Shown piece by piece: positions 35,674 through 44,570 of a stretch of 64,000 nucleotides of DNA. The stretch is taken from the NCBI GenBank assembly GCA_003508835.1, contig PUFA01000116.1:992001-1056000 (forward strand), given 5' to 3'. Origin of the DNA: Eonycteris spelaea. Its lineage: Eukaryota; Chordata; Mammalia; Chiroptera; Pteropodidae. The notes under the pieces are model-generated. The model searched no databases. It saw only the letters and a list, made by a program, of their open reading frames with translations, and was not told where the DNA came from. Numbering within the stretch: the stretch's first letter is position 1; the number at the start of each line of letters is the position of its first letter. The translations under genes were made by a program, and so were the position numbers.

Positions 35674-35925
35674 GGGGAGGGGAGGGGGGAGGGGGGAGAC
35701 GCGGGAGCAGCAGCCGACCTGGAGCTGCGGCCCACCTGGCGGGAGACGCTGCGGGCCGAGGATGGGGGTTCGCGGTTGGGCACTGTTGGGGCAGAAAGTT
35801 TAAGGGGAGAGGCTGTTTGCTGAGCCAGGCCTTGTCCGGGGCTGTATTCTTTGCCCCCAGAGTAACCAGGTGGGAAAGGGAGGGGGAGGGCAGGGCCGGC
35901 TTCGTGGGAGGGAGGGGGGAGGGGC
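35674..35925 (+). other. G-rich tracts upstream of CRYGN (potential G-quadruplexes)
   Basis: Clusters of four or more runs of at least three G lie at 35674-35697, 35872-35894 and 35906-35925, about 350-600 bp before the CRYGN start. Their quadruplex potential follows from sequence only. Confidence 0.6.
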
Positions 35926-36226
35926 GGCTCTAGGAGAGTAGAGACCCCCCCCAAGGCAGCGGGGAGGTACGCCCCACCCCCACCCCCACTCCCCGTGTGG
36001 TCCTGGCTCAGCGGGGGCCTTAGTGGGCTGCGGTCAGGGAGAGGGGAGGCCTTGGGGGGCGGCTGGAGTGCTCGGATGCGGTGACCCGGGGAGCGCGGGG
36101 AGCGCGGGACGGACCCGGCGGGGCTCCGGGCGCCGTGGGCTCGGTCTCAGCGGCTGGGCGGCCCCTCGCGGGCTTACACGCCCGACAGCGCTAACGCGCC
36201 GGCCAAGCAAATCTTTTGTCGGGGGG

Positions 36227-36239
36227 CGCTGACCCAGCA
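36227..36239 (+). promoter_or_regulatory. CRYGN: MARE-like MAF-binding site
   Basis: cgctgacccagca matches the 13-bp Maf recognition element TGCTGACTCAGCA at 11 of 13 positions. It stands 14 bases before the TATA-like box, preceded by cttttgt at 36213-36219, the same order as in gamma-crystallin proximal promoters. Binding by lens MAF factors is inferred. Confidence 0.55.
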
Positions 36240-36252
36240 GGGCGCCGCCCGC

Positions 36253-36258
36253 TATATC
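36253..36258 (+). promoter_or_regulatory. CRYGN: TATA-like box of CRYGN
   Basis: tatatc within gctatatctg lies 38 bases before the ATG. Initiation 25-30 bases later would leave a leader of about 10 bases, typical for gamma-crystallins, which have very short 5'UTRs. Confidence 0.6.
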
Positions 36259-36290
36259 TGGGGGCCGGCGCGCGGGACGGGCAGGCCACC

Positions 36291-36311
36291 ATGGCGCAGC
36301 GCTCGGGGAAG
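36291..36311 (+). CDS. CRYGN: CRYGN exon 1 (residues 1-7)
   Basis: ATG at 36291 in a strong Kozak context, codes MAQRSGK, and donor gtgagt begins at 36312. Seven codons only, as in other gamma-N genes. Confidence 0.93.
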
Positions 36312-37031
36312 GTGAGTGCGACCTGCAGGCAACGCCGGGCCGGGGGTCGTGGCCTCGAAGCGGCGGGTGGGGGCTATGGTTTGATGTGCCTCTGACGAAC
36401 CGGCGCAAAGTTGGGTAAATTTCTCAACAAAGTGGGGCCCAGCCCTGGAGGACGGCCTCTCCGCGTGGGAGGTGGGACGGTCCCTTCCCCCACTTCTCCA
36501 GCACTGGCCCTGGGGCCCCACCCCACCCCCTCCCTCAGGAGCAGCGAGGTGGTTGGGTCTGAGGGGCCTGGCTGGGTGGGGGCCTGGGCCTGCCCTGAGC
36601 CCTGGGCCCTGCTCCCCTCCCTGAGGTGGGGGTGGGGGAGGCTGCTCCTTCCTCCAGGCCCTGGGACTGGTTCTCTGCAAAATGTTGAGATTCCAGGGAC
36701 CTTCGAATCTTGCGGGTGACCAGTCTGTCCCTGCTGGGTATCTTAAGGCCCTTGACCAGAGCTGACTCGTGTAGGAAGGTGGCGAATTTGGATCCCTCCT
36801 CCTCTAGCTCCCGTCCTAGTTAATCTGATACAGTCTTTGGTCTCCAGGGGCCACGTTCAAGGTTACTGTAACAGTCGGCATGAGCTAGGTCACGCTTCAG
36901 TAACAAACAACGCCAAGGGCCCAAGTCCTGGTCCGCACCCCCTCCCCTGCACCCCTAGGGGACACGTGATATCGGCAGAGGGAAGGGGGAGCCAGGAAAT
37001 AATAGTGCCCGGGCTCACAGCTTCCACAACC

Positions 37032-37072
<41 letters not shown>

Positions 37073-38358
37073 CCCTCTGGCTAAAGCACACAGCCACACC
37101 TAACTCCAGGGGGCTGTGCTATCCATCGTCGGTGACAGCACAGATGCCTGGGACAATTCCTGGGTCCCTGGTGACATCGTCGCCCCGCTGCCGGTGCTCT
37201 TCTGTCAGCCAGCACGATGCTCGACACCCAAGGAGTTAGCGAGTGGCCGGAACTTTAGTCTCCTCGGAGGGAAGAGTCGGGGGGTCGATATGGTTCATGC
37301 GGTTTCGTTCGGGAACAAGGAGAACCTGTCGGTGCCACCTGGCCATAGGACACTGTGTCTGAACGGAGCGCCTGGTTGGTAAAACTCCAGCTCTGACCTG
37401 TCACCCAAAGGAGTGGCCTAGTAAGCAAAGGCCAGGTCGCACTGAAAAAGCCCCTTTGAGCCGTTAATCCCGCGGCAGGCCAGGCCCTGCCGGGGTGCCA
37501 TGGGGTTCAGCCTCCGCGTGAGGGGCCGATCTCAGCACCCAGCCCTCCAACCACCATGTGCGGGGTCACAGCGGTGGCTGTGAAGAAGCGTCTTCTGAAA
37601 ATGTTTCCTTGACATTACGTTTTAACAACAGACCAAAACCGAGTTTCAAATCTGCAGTGGGAGTTTGAAAGGAGCCTGTTTTCAGATGAGCCCCTGGACA
37701 AGGGGGACCCCTTTGCCCTCGTCTCCTCTGGAATCTGTCTGCTCCAGCGAGCTCCCAGTGGGGGGCGGGGACCAGGCACCAGGTCACCCCGTCATCAGCA
37801 GACGGACTTGGGCACCTTACTGTACAGCCAGTCTGGGCTTCAGTGACCCGGCGAGTCGGGATTCGGTCGAGGGTATTGGGGCCCCAGGCGTCTGCCTCTG
37901 GGACGGAGCAGAGAGAAGCCTGTGACCCCACGCCACCCCCCGCCCCCGTCCCGGCCTGCCCAGATCACGCTGTACGAGGGCAAGCACTTCACGGGCCAGA
38001 AGCTGGAGGTCTTCGGGGACTGCGAGAACTTCCAGGACCGAGGCTTCATGAACCGGGTGAACTCCATCCGTGTGGAGAGCGGCTCCTGGGTCTGCTTCGG
38101 CCACCCCGACTTCCGCGGCCAGCAGTTCGTCCTGGAGCACGGCGACTACCCAGACTTCTTCCGCTGGAACGGTCACAATGACCACATGGGCTCCTGCCGG
38201 CCCGTGGGGATGGTGAGTGGGCCACACCCCCGGGGGGGCCTCCTGCCGGAGCGGCCAGGGCGGGGGGTGGGGCGTCGTGGGACAAGCATCAGGGAGCACA
38301 ATCTGACGGGGCCGCGGGGTCTTTAAAACGGAGAGGTGCCTCGTGCAGACCCAGCCGC

Positions 38359-38405
<47 letters not shown>

Positions 38406-41148
38406 CCAGCGAGGGGACAGACCCACCCTGTGAGACCTTTCGGTGCCTCTCTCTGCTGCAGGAAAGCTCTAAAAGTGTCTGATCCCCAAAATCTTGCTGC
38501 ATTTTCCCCATAAAATGCTGTCGGAAATACCAGAAGTTCGATGTTGCCACCAGATGGGGGAGCACTTAGCTATCGAGTAAGGTCGATTGGGGCCTGGTGT
38601 GTCCGCCCAGGCAGGTCATGTTTTAGCATTTTTCAAGACCCTTCAATGCTCAACCGTGGAAAAGCTGATGGAGGGTGCTCCATCACAGGCCTGTGGGCGG
38701 GAATCTGGGGACAGGAGCCAGCAGGTGGCTGCCATCACCCAGTGTGGCCCAGTGTGTGTGGGAGAGCAAATGAGGGGTGTCACTCCCCACAGCAAAGGAC
38801 TGTGTAGATCCAGTTGTCCCCACGGTGGGATTTGGGGCTGGGTTTTCCCATTCCTTAGAGTTCTCCCAAGTCACAAGCCCTCACCGACCTGCTCTGCATT
38901 CCTGGCGGCTGGGAGGGGAATGGCTGATTCCTGAGATCAGGGAGTCAGCGCGCTCATCAGAGATGTCAGCCATGTGTCTGCAAGGGGACCGTCTCCTGCA
39001 CGCAGGGCCAGGGGTGCTGGTGAACATCTAAGGAACCCCAAGGAAGGGGCCTCCTATATGGGGCCCCCTCTCTTTTCTACATGGGTTGCAAAACCAGCTG
39101 GCCTTTGGCACCTCACATTGTCAGTGGGCTTTCTTAGTATTTCCTTCAGACCACAGACATTTGGAAAAAAAGAATTAACATGGCCGGCCCAGGTCTTGCA
39201 TAGTGCTATTTATATAAATAGGGGAATATCCTAGATGTCTTTGAATACTGTTCTCCTAAGAGCTGTCCTTGGGGCCAGCGGTGACGCAGTTGGGAGCTGG
39301 CCCGCCTCTGTCTTTTGGAAGTAGGGAGATCGGTGTCCCCATCCAGGGAGCCAGCATTTCAGCAAACAAGATCTCCTTATTTGTTTTAGACTTCTGGCTT
39401 TATGTTTAGATAAAAGGTTCTATTACAGTTTGTAAAATATTATCATTTAAAAGCTTGCCCATGGCCGGCGGCCTGGGGTGGGGGTGAGGGGCAAAGGAAT
39501 GTGTCAGTATGACTGGGGCAGGAGTCCCCGGCCCGAGCACCAGGAGGGGGCTCCCAGCCTCGGTGGGAGCACAGACACTGTCCCCGGGCATTCTGGCTCC
39601 CTTGCACCTCAGATTCTCTGGTTGAAGAAAGAGGAGACGGGGCTGGCTCAGGGGCTCTGCAGCTTTTTAAAGTGACAGATCCCTTTCAACCAGCCAGGTC
39701 TCCCATGCAAGAAGCAGAAGCTCTGGGTTTGGGTGCAGGAGTCGGGGTGGGGGGCACCCACGGCCCCAGCCCAGGACTCCGGGGTGCCCAGAGCTCTCGC
39801 CCACACGGGCTTCTGTTCCCGGGGAGGGAGACTCAGTACTGCTGGCCTTCCTTCTCCCCTCCGCCCCGTGGGGCCCACAGCACGGGGAGCACTTCCGCCT
39901 GGAAATCTTCGAGGGCTGCAACTTCACGGGCCAGTGCCTGGAGTTCCAGGAGGACTGCCCGCTCCTGCAGAGCCGGGGCTGGGCCAAGAGCTGCGTCAAT
40001 GCCGTCAAGGTGTACGGGGACGGAGCGTGAGTAGAGGCCATGTGGCTGCTGACCAGAGGCCCAGCTGGGCCCTGCACAGCGGGTGTCGGAGGCTGTGGGG
40101 TGGGGGTCAGACCCCAGCAGGTGGGCAGCCTGCCCCCTGCCCCAGTCAAACAGTGTGGTGGCTCCCTCCATGGCCCAGAAAGGCCACGGCTGGGGCCCCA
40201 GAGTGTGGGGAGTCCAGCTCCTCCACGTAGCTGCCTTCCCGTGCTGGTTTCCCGCTGCAGGGGACGTCCCTGGGTGCACGAACCTGTCGTGGACTTTGGA
40301 ATTTCCAGGCCCTAAAACAGCGCTAGGCACACACGTGGAAACAGGCACGTGGTCGCTGGATGAGTGAACAGTGGCTGGTCCCCGCTCTGTGCTGGGCACT
40401 TTGCCAGGTGCTGGGCACTATCCGCGCCAACATCCTTTCTTGGAGCAGGAAAGGGTAGCAGAGGGCGTGTGTGCGTGCATGTGCGTGCCCGTGTGTGCAT
40501 GTGCCCGTGTGTGCATGTGCACGTGTGTGCATATGTTGTATGGGGTGTACGCGTGCACACATGTGCATGCATGTGAGCACACGTGTGTGCATGTGTTCAT
40601 GTGTGTGCATGTTTGTGTGTGCATGCGTGTGAGCGTGTGTGCATGGGTGTGCATGTGCGTGTGTGCATGTGTATGTGTGTGTGCATGTGCATGTGTGCAT
40701 CCTGGAATCACCCTGGCCCTGACAGACTGGTTAGTTTAAAATGTCATCTTTCATCAAGCAACCCCAGTGCACACGCCACTCCCAGCACTGACCCCAGCAC
40801 ACAGAACAAGGACAAAACTGTGGGCCGAGAGGGAGGAAATGAGCCAAGAGCAGGGCTGGGGGCCACTGGTGTTCCCCAGGGTGAGCGGAGGGCCTCGGGT
40901 CGGGAGGGGGTGCTGCCAGGCTGGTGCGGGGAAGGAAGGCGAAGCCGGCCTGCAGGTGGCCCTGCACAGCTTGGCACCTGTCCCCTGACCCCCCACCCCC
41001 ACCCCCGCCCTAGGTGGGTCCTGTACGAGGAGCCCAACTACCGCGGGCGCATGTACCTGGTGGAGCGGGGGACTTCCGCAGCTTCTCCGACTGGGAGGCC
41101 CCGAGCGGGCGCGTCCAGTCCCTCCGCAGGGTTGTCAACTTCTTCTAG
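36291..41148 (+). CDS. CRYGN: CRYGN, gamma-N crystallin (four exons, frameshift in exon 4)
   Basis: Joined exons are 36291-36311, 37964-38212, 39881-40026 and 41014-41148. CRYGN is a beta/gamma-crystallin: a lens structural protein with two domains of two Greek-key motifs each, expected in the lens fibre cytoplasm. Start ATG is in a perfect gccaccATGG context. Residues 1-7 (MAQRSGK) come from exon 1; exon 2 (8-90) codes both Greek keys of the N-terminal domain; exon 3 (91-138) codes key 3; exon 4 codes key 4. This mixed layout (two keys in one exon as in gamma, then one per exon as in beta) is the known hallmark of gamma-N. In exon 4 a run of only five G at 41067-41071 shifts the frame one base after ...LVERG. 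Past it, the expected final key and stop TAG (41146-41148) remain readable in the other frame, giving 183 residues if one base were present. The shifted frame as written runs to TGA at 41258-41260. Sequencing error and gene decay are both possible. Confidence 0.93.
36312..37963 (+). other. CRYGN: CRYGN intron 1
   Basis: A 1652-bp GT-AG intron with a CA repeat at 37036-37069. The rest is GC-rich and shows no gene or clear interspersed repeat. Confidence 0.85.
37036..37069 (+). repeat. (CA)n microsatellite in CRYGN intron 1
   Basis: An uninterrupted CA run, 34 bp, extended on the left by alternating cgcg. Confidence 0.97.
37964..38212 (+). CDS. CRYGN: CRYGN exon 2 (residues 8-90, Greek keys 1-2)
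   Basis: Acceptor gcccag ends at 37963 and donor gtgagt starts at 38213. 249 nt, 83 codons, fully open. Both Greek-key motifs of the N-terminal domain are here. Key 1 begins ITLYEGKHFTGQKLEVFGDC and key 2 SWVCFGHPDFRGQQFVLEHG. Confidence 0.95.
38213..39880 (+). other. CRYGN: CRYGN intron 2
   Basis: A 1668-bp intron with a pure TG array at 38361-38403. I recognise nothing else in it. Confidence 0.85.
38361..38403 (+). repeat. (TG)n microsatellite in CRYGN intron 2
   Basis: A 43-bp uninterrupted TG run. Confidence 0.97.
39881..40026 (+). CDS. CRYGN: CRYGN exon 3 (residues 91-138, Greek key 3)
   Basis: Acceptor cccacag ends at 39880 and donor gtgagt starts at 40027. 146 nt starting HGEHFRLEIFEGCNFTGQCL and ending NAVKVYGDG plus two bases of an alanine codon. 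The typical Greek-key EG..F.G pattern is clear. Confidence 0.95.
40027..41013 (+). other. CRYGN: CRYGN intron 3
   Basis: A 987-bp intron containing a 235-bp TG/CA-rich degenerate array (40465-40700). No other recognisable element. Confidence 0.85.
40465..40700 (+). repeat. Degenerate TG/TGTGCA minisatellite in CRYGN intron 3
   Basis: About 235 bp of gtgtgcatgtg-type units with scattered cg and cc substitutions, mostly alternating purine-pyrimidine. The apparent open frames across it are a by-product of its low complexity. Confidence 0.93.
41014..41148 (+). CDS. CRYGN: CRYGN exon 4 (Greek key 4) with one-base frameshift
   Basis: Acceptor ccctag ends at 41013. The exon begins by completing Ala139, then WVLYEEPNYRGRMYLVERG, in frame with exon 3. 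At the 5-G run (41067-41071) the next codons go out of phase; a different frame then reads DFRSFSDWEAPSGR... and ends VVNFF with TAG at 41146. The fourth key is therefore preserved in sequence but not in frame. Confidence 0.9.
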   Translation: MGPVRGAQLPRAHVPGGAGDFRSFSDWEAPSGRVQSLRRVVNFF

Positions 41149-41233
41149 CCGGTCACCGCTGTCCGGCCAGGACCCGGGAGGCCCGCGAGAGGGGCGGCCC
41201 CTTCCTGCCCCACCGGGACTGGGGACCGTGGGG

Positions 41234-41239
41234 AATAAA
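41234..41239 (+). terminator. CRYGN: CRYGN poly(A) signal AATAAA
   Basis: Canonical hexamer 86 bases after the ancestral stop, followed by a GT-rich stretch (gtgagctggcctgagtgac) from 41256. In the shifted frame the first stop is only 19 bases after this signal. Confidence 0.85.
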
Positions 41240-43654
41240 AATCACAGAAGTGGAGAGTGAGCTGGCCTGAGTGACTTCTGTGTCCCTTGCTGACCACAGG
41301 GAGCCGGGTGGGGCAGCCCCAGACCCCAGGCGGGAACCTGGCAGGACTCCCCGGGCAGGGAGCCCAGGGGACCCGAAGGGTGCAGGACACACTGTGAGGT
41401 GCCCCCGGGGAACATCGGGCTGGAAAGGACCTGAAGGCCTTGGAGTCCAGTCCTTTCATTTTACGTGTGAAAAGCCCTGAGTCAGAGTGACCCCCACTCG
41501 GGGCCCCAAAGCAAGCTCCGGGAAGCCAGGAAGGGGCAGGGTGCTTCCTCTGACCCCCGATAGCCTGACACCCCCTTCCGGCTGTCGGAGGATGGAGGGA
41601 GAAGTGGCGGGGGCGGGCTGGGACAGTGGTGGGAGGAGGGGGCCAGTGTGAGCCGTGGTCCGTGCGGAGGCGACGCCCCCTCCCAGCTGCTTCTCCCTGA
41701 CTCAGCAGCAGGCCGGCCAGGCCACGTGCTCAGCTCCACAGCCAAAAGCCTGCCCCAGGGCTAGTGAGTCTTGGCCTTGGGGATCACATGACATCGGTCC
41801 CTCCGAAAGGGTGGGCTGGTCCCCAGGGTCACTCGCCCCCTATTTCCTATAAGGAGAGAGCAGTTGGGGGGAGGGGGCGCTCGGAAGCCAAGCGGGAGCT
41901 GTTTCATGAACACGGGCTTTGTGGGGATGGAGGGGATGGGGCTCGGAAGGAGCATTCAGGGCTGAAGGGCGTGCAGGCCTCCCCTCCAACCCCCACCCAC
42001 TCATGGGGCGGGCAGACCCAGGGCCATGCTCCCCTCACCCTGTGGGGGAGGGACCCACCCTGCTGGGTTCAGTAGCAGTGGACACCGCCCCCAGGGGAGA
42101 GGGAGGGCGGGGCCTGTCCTGGAGGCAGCAGGACCTCTGGGAACAAGAGGGTCCTCACCCGCAACGCCTCCCCACCCACACTTCCGTGTCCAGCACCCTC
42201 TCCCCCAGTGCAGGGGAGCCTGTTGGGCCCTGGGGGCGGCTCCCACACCCTGCCCACAGCCCCCGCCGGAATCCTGAACGGCAGAGCTGTCTGGACTGAC
42301 CTGTGTTCGGATGTACATGGACGGGTTTCTTGGAGAGGGGACCTGGCTGATGTCCTCTCCCGCGGCCTGGGCTCCTGGGAACACAAGGGCACTGGACACG
42401 TGGGCAGGGTTCGTGGAAGTGGGGAACACAAGGATGTCTACACCGAGCAAGGCCCCGGCCGGAAGAGGGGTCAGGGCTGGGACAGGCCAATCGCCAGAGT
42501 TCCAACCATCAGATCAAGCTCAGGGGCCAGCTTTCAAACCCCGCACTCTGCCATCCTGGGGTCCCCTGCTCCCACGGCCAGCCTCTCGAGCGGCCACGCA
42601 GGCTCCCACCCCCTCCCACCACCCGTCTTGCTTATGCTTTTCCCAGCAGGTGAAGGGGGTCCCAACTGGGGATGATCCCCTACCTTCCAGGCCAGCCCCG
42701 CCCTCAGGGCCCCCATGGGAAAGCAACTGAACCCTGGAATTAACAAATCGTAAGCTGGAATTGAGACATGCAGCCAGGCGGGGTGGTGGAAACCTGGACT
42801 TGGGGGGGGTGGAGCAGGGAAACAGGGCCCCAGAAAGAAAAGCTAAAATCCCAGGGGGTGACTTCTGCAGCGAGGCTGGTGTGGAAGAGACGAGGACTGT
42901 GCCCCAGGGGACTGTGAAGCCTCAATTGTCCCAGTTCCTGGTACCACCCCGTACCCCCCACTGAAGAGACGTGGGGAAAGGTGAGCCATCGAGGGCCCCG
43001 CAAGCCGCCCAGGGCGATGCTCGCCAAGAGCTGGGCGGCAAAGGTGTGGGGCCACAAGAGTCTGCTGTGGGGTCCCCCTGTGGGGTCCACCTCCTGTCGC
43101 CCCTGCCTGGAGGGGAAGGGGCTGCCCCTCTGTTGTTTGTAGATGGGGTCCACTAAGCATGCGCCCTGTACCCTGAAAGCCCGCAGCCCACCTCCTTCAC
43201 CTGCAACCCAGAGAATGGAGGTCTAGGAGGCCCAGCCCCATGGGACTGGGCCCCGCGGCTCCATCCAGCCAACCTCCCCGCAGGAGAGGGCTCAGGCCAC
43301 GAACTTCGCACAAACCACCACGGAGCGAACAGCAAAGCAGCTCGAATCTCCAAGCCCAGAACGAATCAACACTTAAATGTTACGACACCGCATCCCGAGT
43401 TGGGAAGTTTGTTTAGGATCCGGCTCTTGTTTTTCACTCCTCTGCTAGTGCATTCAGGGGGCGGGGCTCTCTGGGAGCTCAGCCACCCTCCGTCAGCTGG
43501 TCAACCTCCCCCTGCTCCTCTGGTCTTTCCTGCAGCTGTCCGACTCCCGGCCCCTCAAACCTCCATGCCAGCTCTGGGGAAGGAGGACGCAGGTGCAGCT
43601 GGCCCCCGGCTCCTAGGATCTCACACCCCGCTGTCCGCTGTTGGTGATGATGGC

Positions 43655-43860
43655 GACATCTTTGTGCGTTTATTGAGCACTGACTGTATGCCTCACTCTG
43701 TGCTAGCAGAACCTAGTGGTATAATTTTATCTTACTGTGCCCAACACCAAGACTGCGACAAGCTTGTTATTGCTATGGCAGAAGAGACTAGCTAGACACA
43801 GGCAGTTGAAGCGGCTTGCCCGAGGTCACGCGGCGGGCAGGGTTGAAGCCCAGATCGATG
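43655..43860 (-). repeat. MIR SINE
   Basis: The + strand runs tgcgtttattgagcactgac, cctcactctgtgctagcaga, then gcttgcccgaggtcacgcgg, the reverse complement of MIR. Confidence 0.7.
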
Positions 43861-44103
43861 GCTGGGGTCCCTTCGCCCCACTCACGCTGTCGCACCGCAC
43901 AGTTGCACATGTAGGTACATGTCACAATAGTGACACTGACAGTAACCCCCCCCGGGAGCAGCTGAACACTCAAAGCATCGTCCCTGTGACCTGGGAGGCG
44001 TGGACGCTGGGCGTCCTGACCCGGAGCGGGCTCGTGGGGAGAGGCAGGGCCTACCCTCGCCACTCACTTAGGGTGGGAACTGGACACAGAGTGCACCTGT
44101 CAG

Positions 44104-44290
44104 TCAGCCCGGCTGCTGTAACAAACACGCCCACGGGGGGCTTAGCCAACAGAAACCGTGCCCACAGTTTGGGAGGCCAGAACGCCGAGCGCCCCCTCCT
44201 TGCCTTCCCACTGTGTCTTCACACAGCCTTCCCCCAATGTGCGCGTGTCCTAATCCCCTCCTACGAGGACGCCGGTCATGCTGGATCAGG
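44104..44290 (-). repeat. ERVL-MaLR LTR end, antisense
   Basis: Starts agcccggctgctgtaacaaa and continues ggcttagccaacagaaaccg and cacagtttgggaggccagaa, ending in a cactgtgtcttcacacagcc segment. This is the reverse complement of an MLT1/MST-type 3' end. Confidence 0.65.
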
Positions 44291-44474
44291 GCCCCCCTCC
44301 CACTGTAGACGGGCTGCAAACGCCACCCAGTGCTGTGCGGAGAGCGGCTTCCGGGGGAGCCGGGAGCGGCGCCCGCATCGGGCCAGAGGTGGGAGAGATC
44401 GCGCGCGAGCTCTGGGTCTCGGTTCCGCGCCGACTGCGCCCTGGTCCTCCCTCGATTGCTCACGAGAACGTGAC

Positions 44475-44570
44475 CTCGGACACGCCGCTCCGTGCCTCGG
44501 TTTCCCCGGCTGTACAGCGAGGATGATCACAGCACCCCCTTCAAGGGGATTAGGTGAGGACCACTGCCAA
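44475..44570 (+). repeat. MIR SINE fragment
   Basis: ccgtgcctcggtttccccgg, tgtacagcgaggatgatcac and aaggggattaggtgagga match the MIR central and 3' part in sense. Confidence 0.55.

Larger units (their letters stand above)
27904..36226. other. Intergenic region RHEB-CRYGN
   Basis: It holds two tandem repeats (28376-28513), L2 (29590-30650), antisense L1 (30675-31135), a MER5-like element (33545-33712), an MLT1-like LTR (33815-34225) and G-rich tracts (35674-35925). The AT-rich part 28620-29570 and the GC-rich parts 31140-33540 and 34230-35670 have many overlapping chance reading frames in all directions. None has splice-supported or family-recognisable coding sequence. Confidence 0.8.
36040..36330 (+). 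promoter_or_regulatory. CRYGN: CpG-rich CRYGN promoter region
   Basis: CpG density is high around 36080-36285 compared with flanks, spanning the putative TATA, MARE-like site and first exon. CpG-rich promoters are unusual for classical lens-specific gamma-crystallins. Confidence 0.6.

Noticed and set aside
36034..36680. Minus-strand open frames over the CRYGN promoter
   Set aside because: GC-driven shadow frames; proline/arginine-rich without recognisable family.
40323..40739. Cys/His/Thr-rich frames in both strands
   Set aside because: They are translations of the TG/CA array in CRYGN intron 3.
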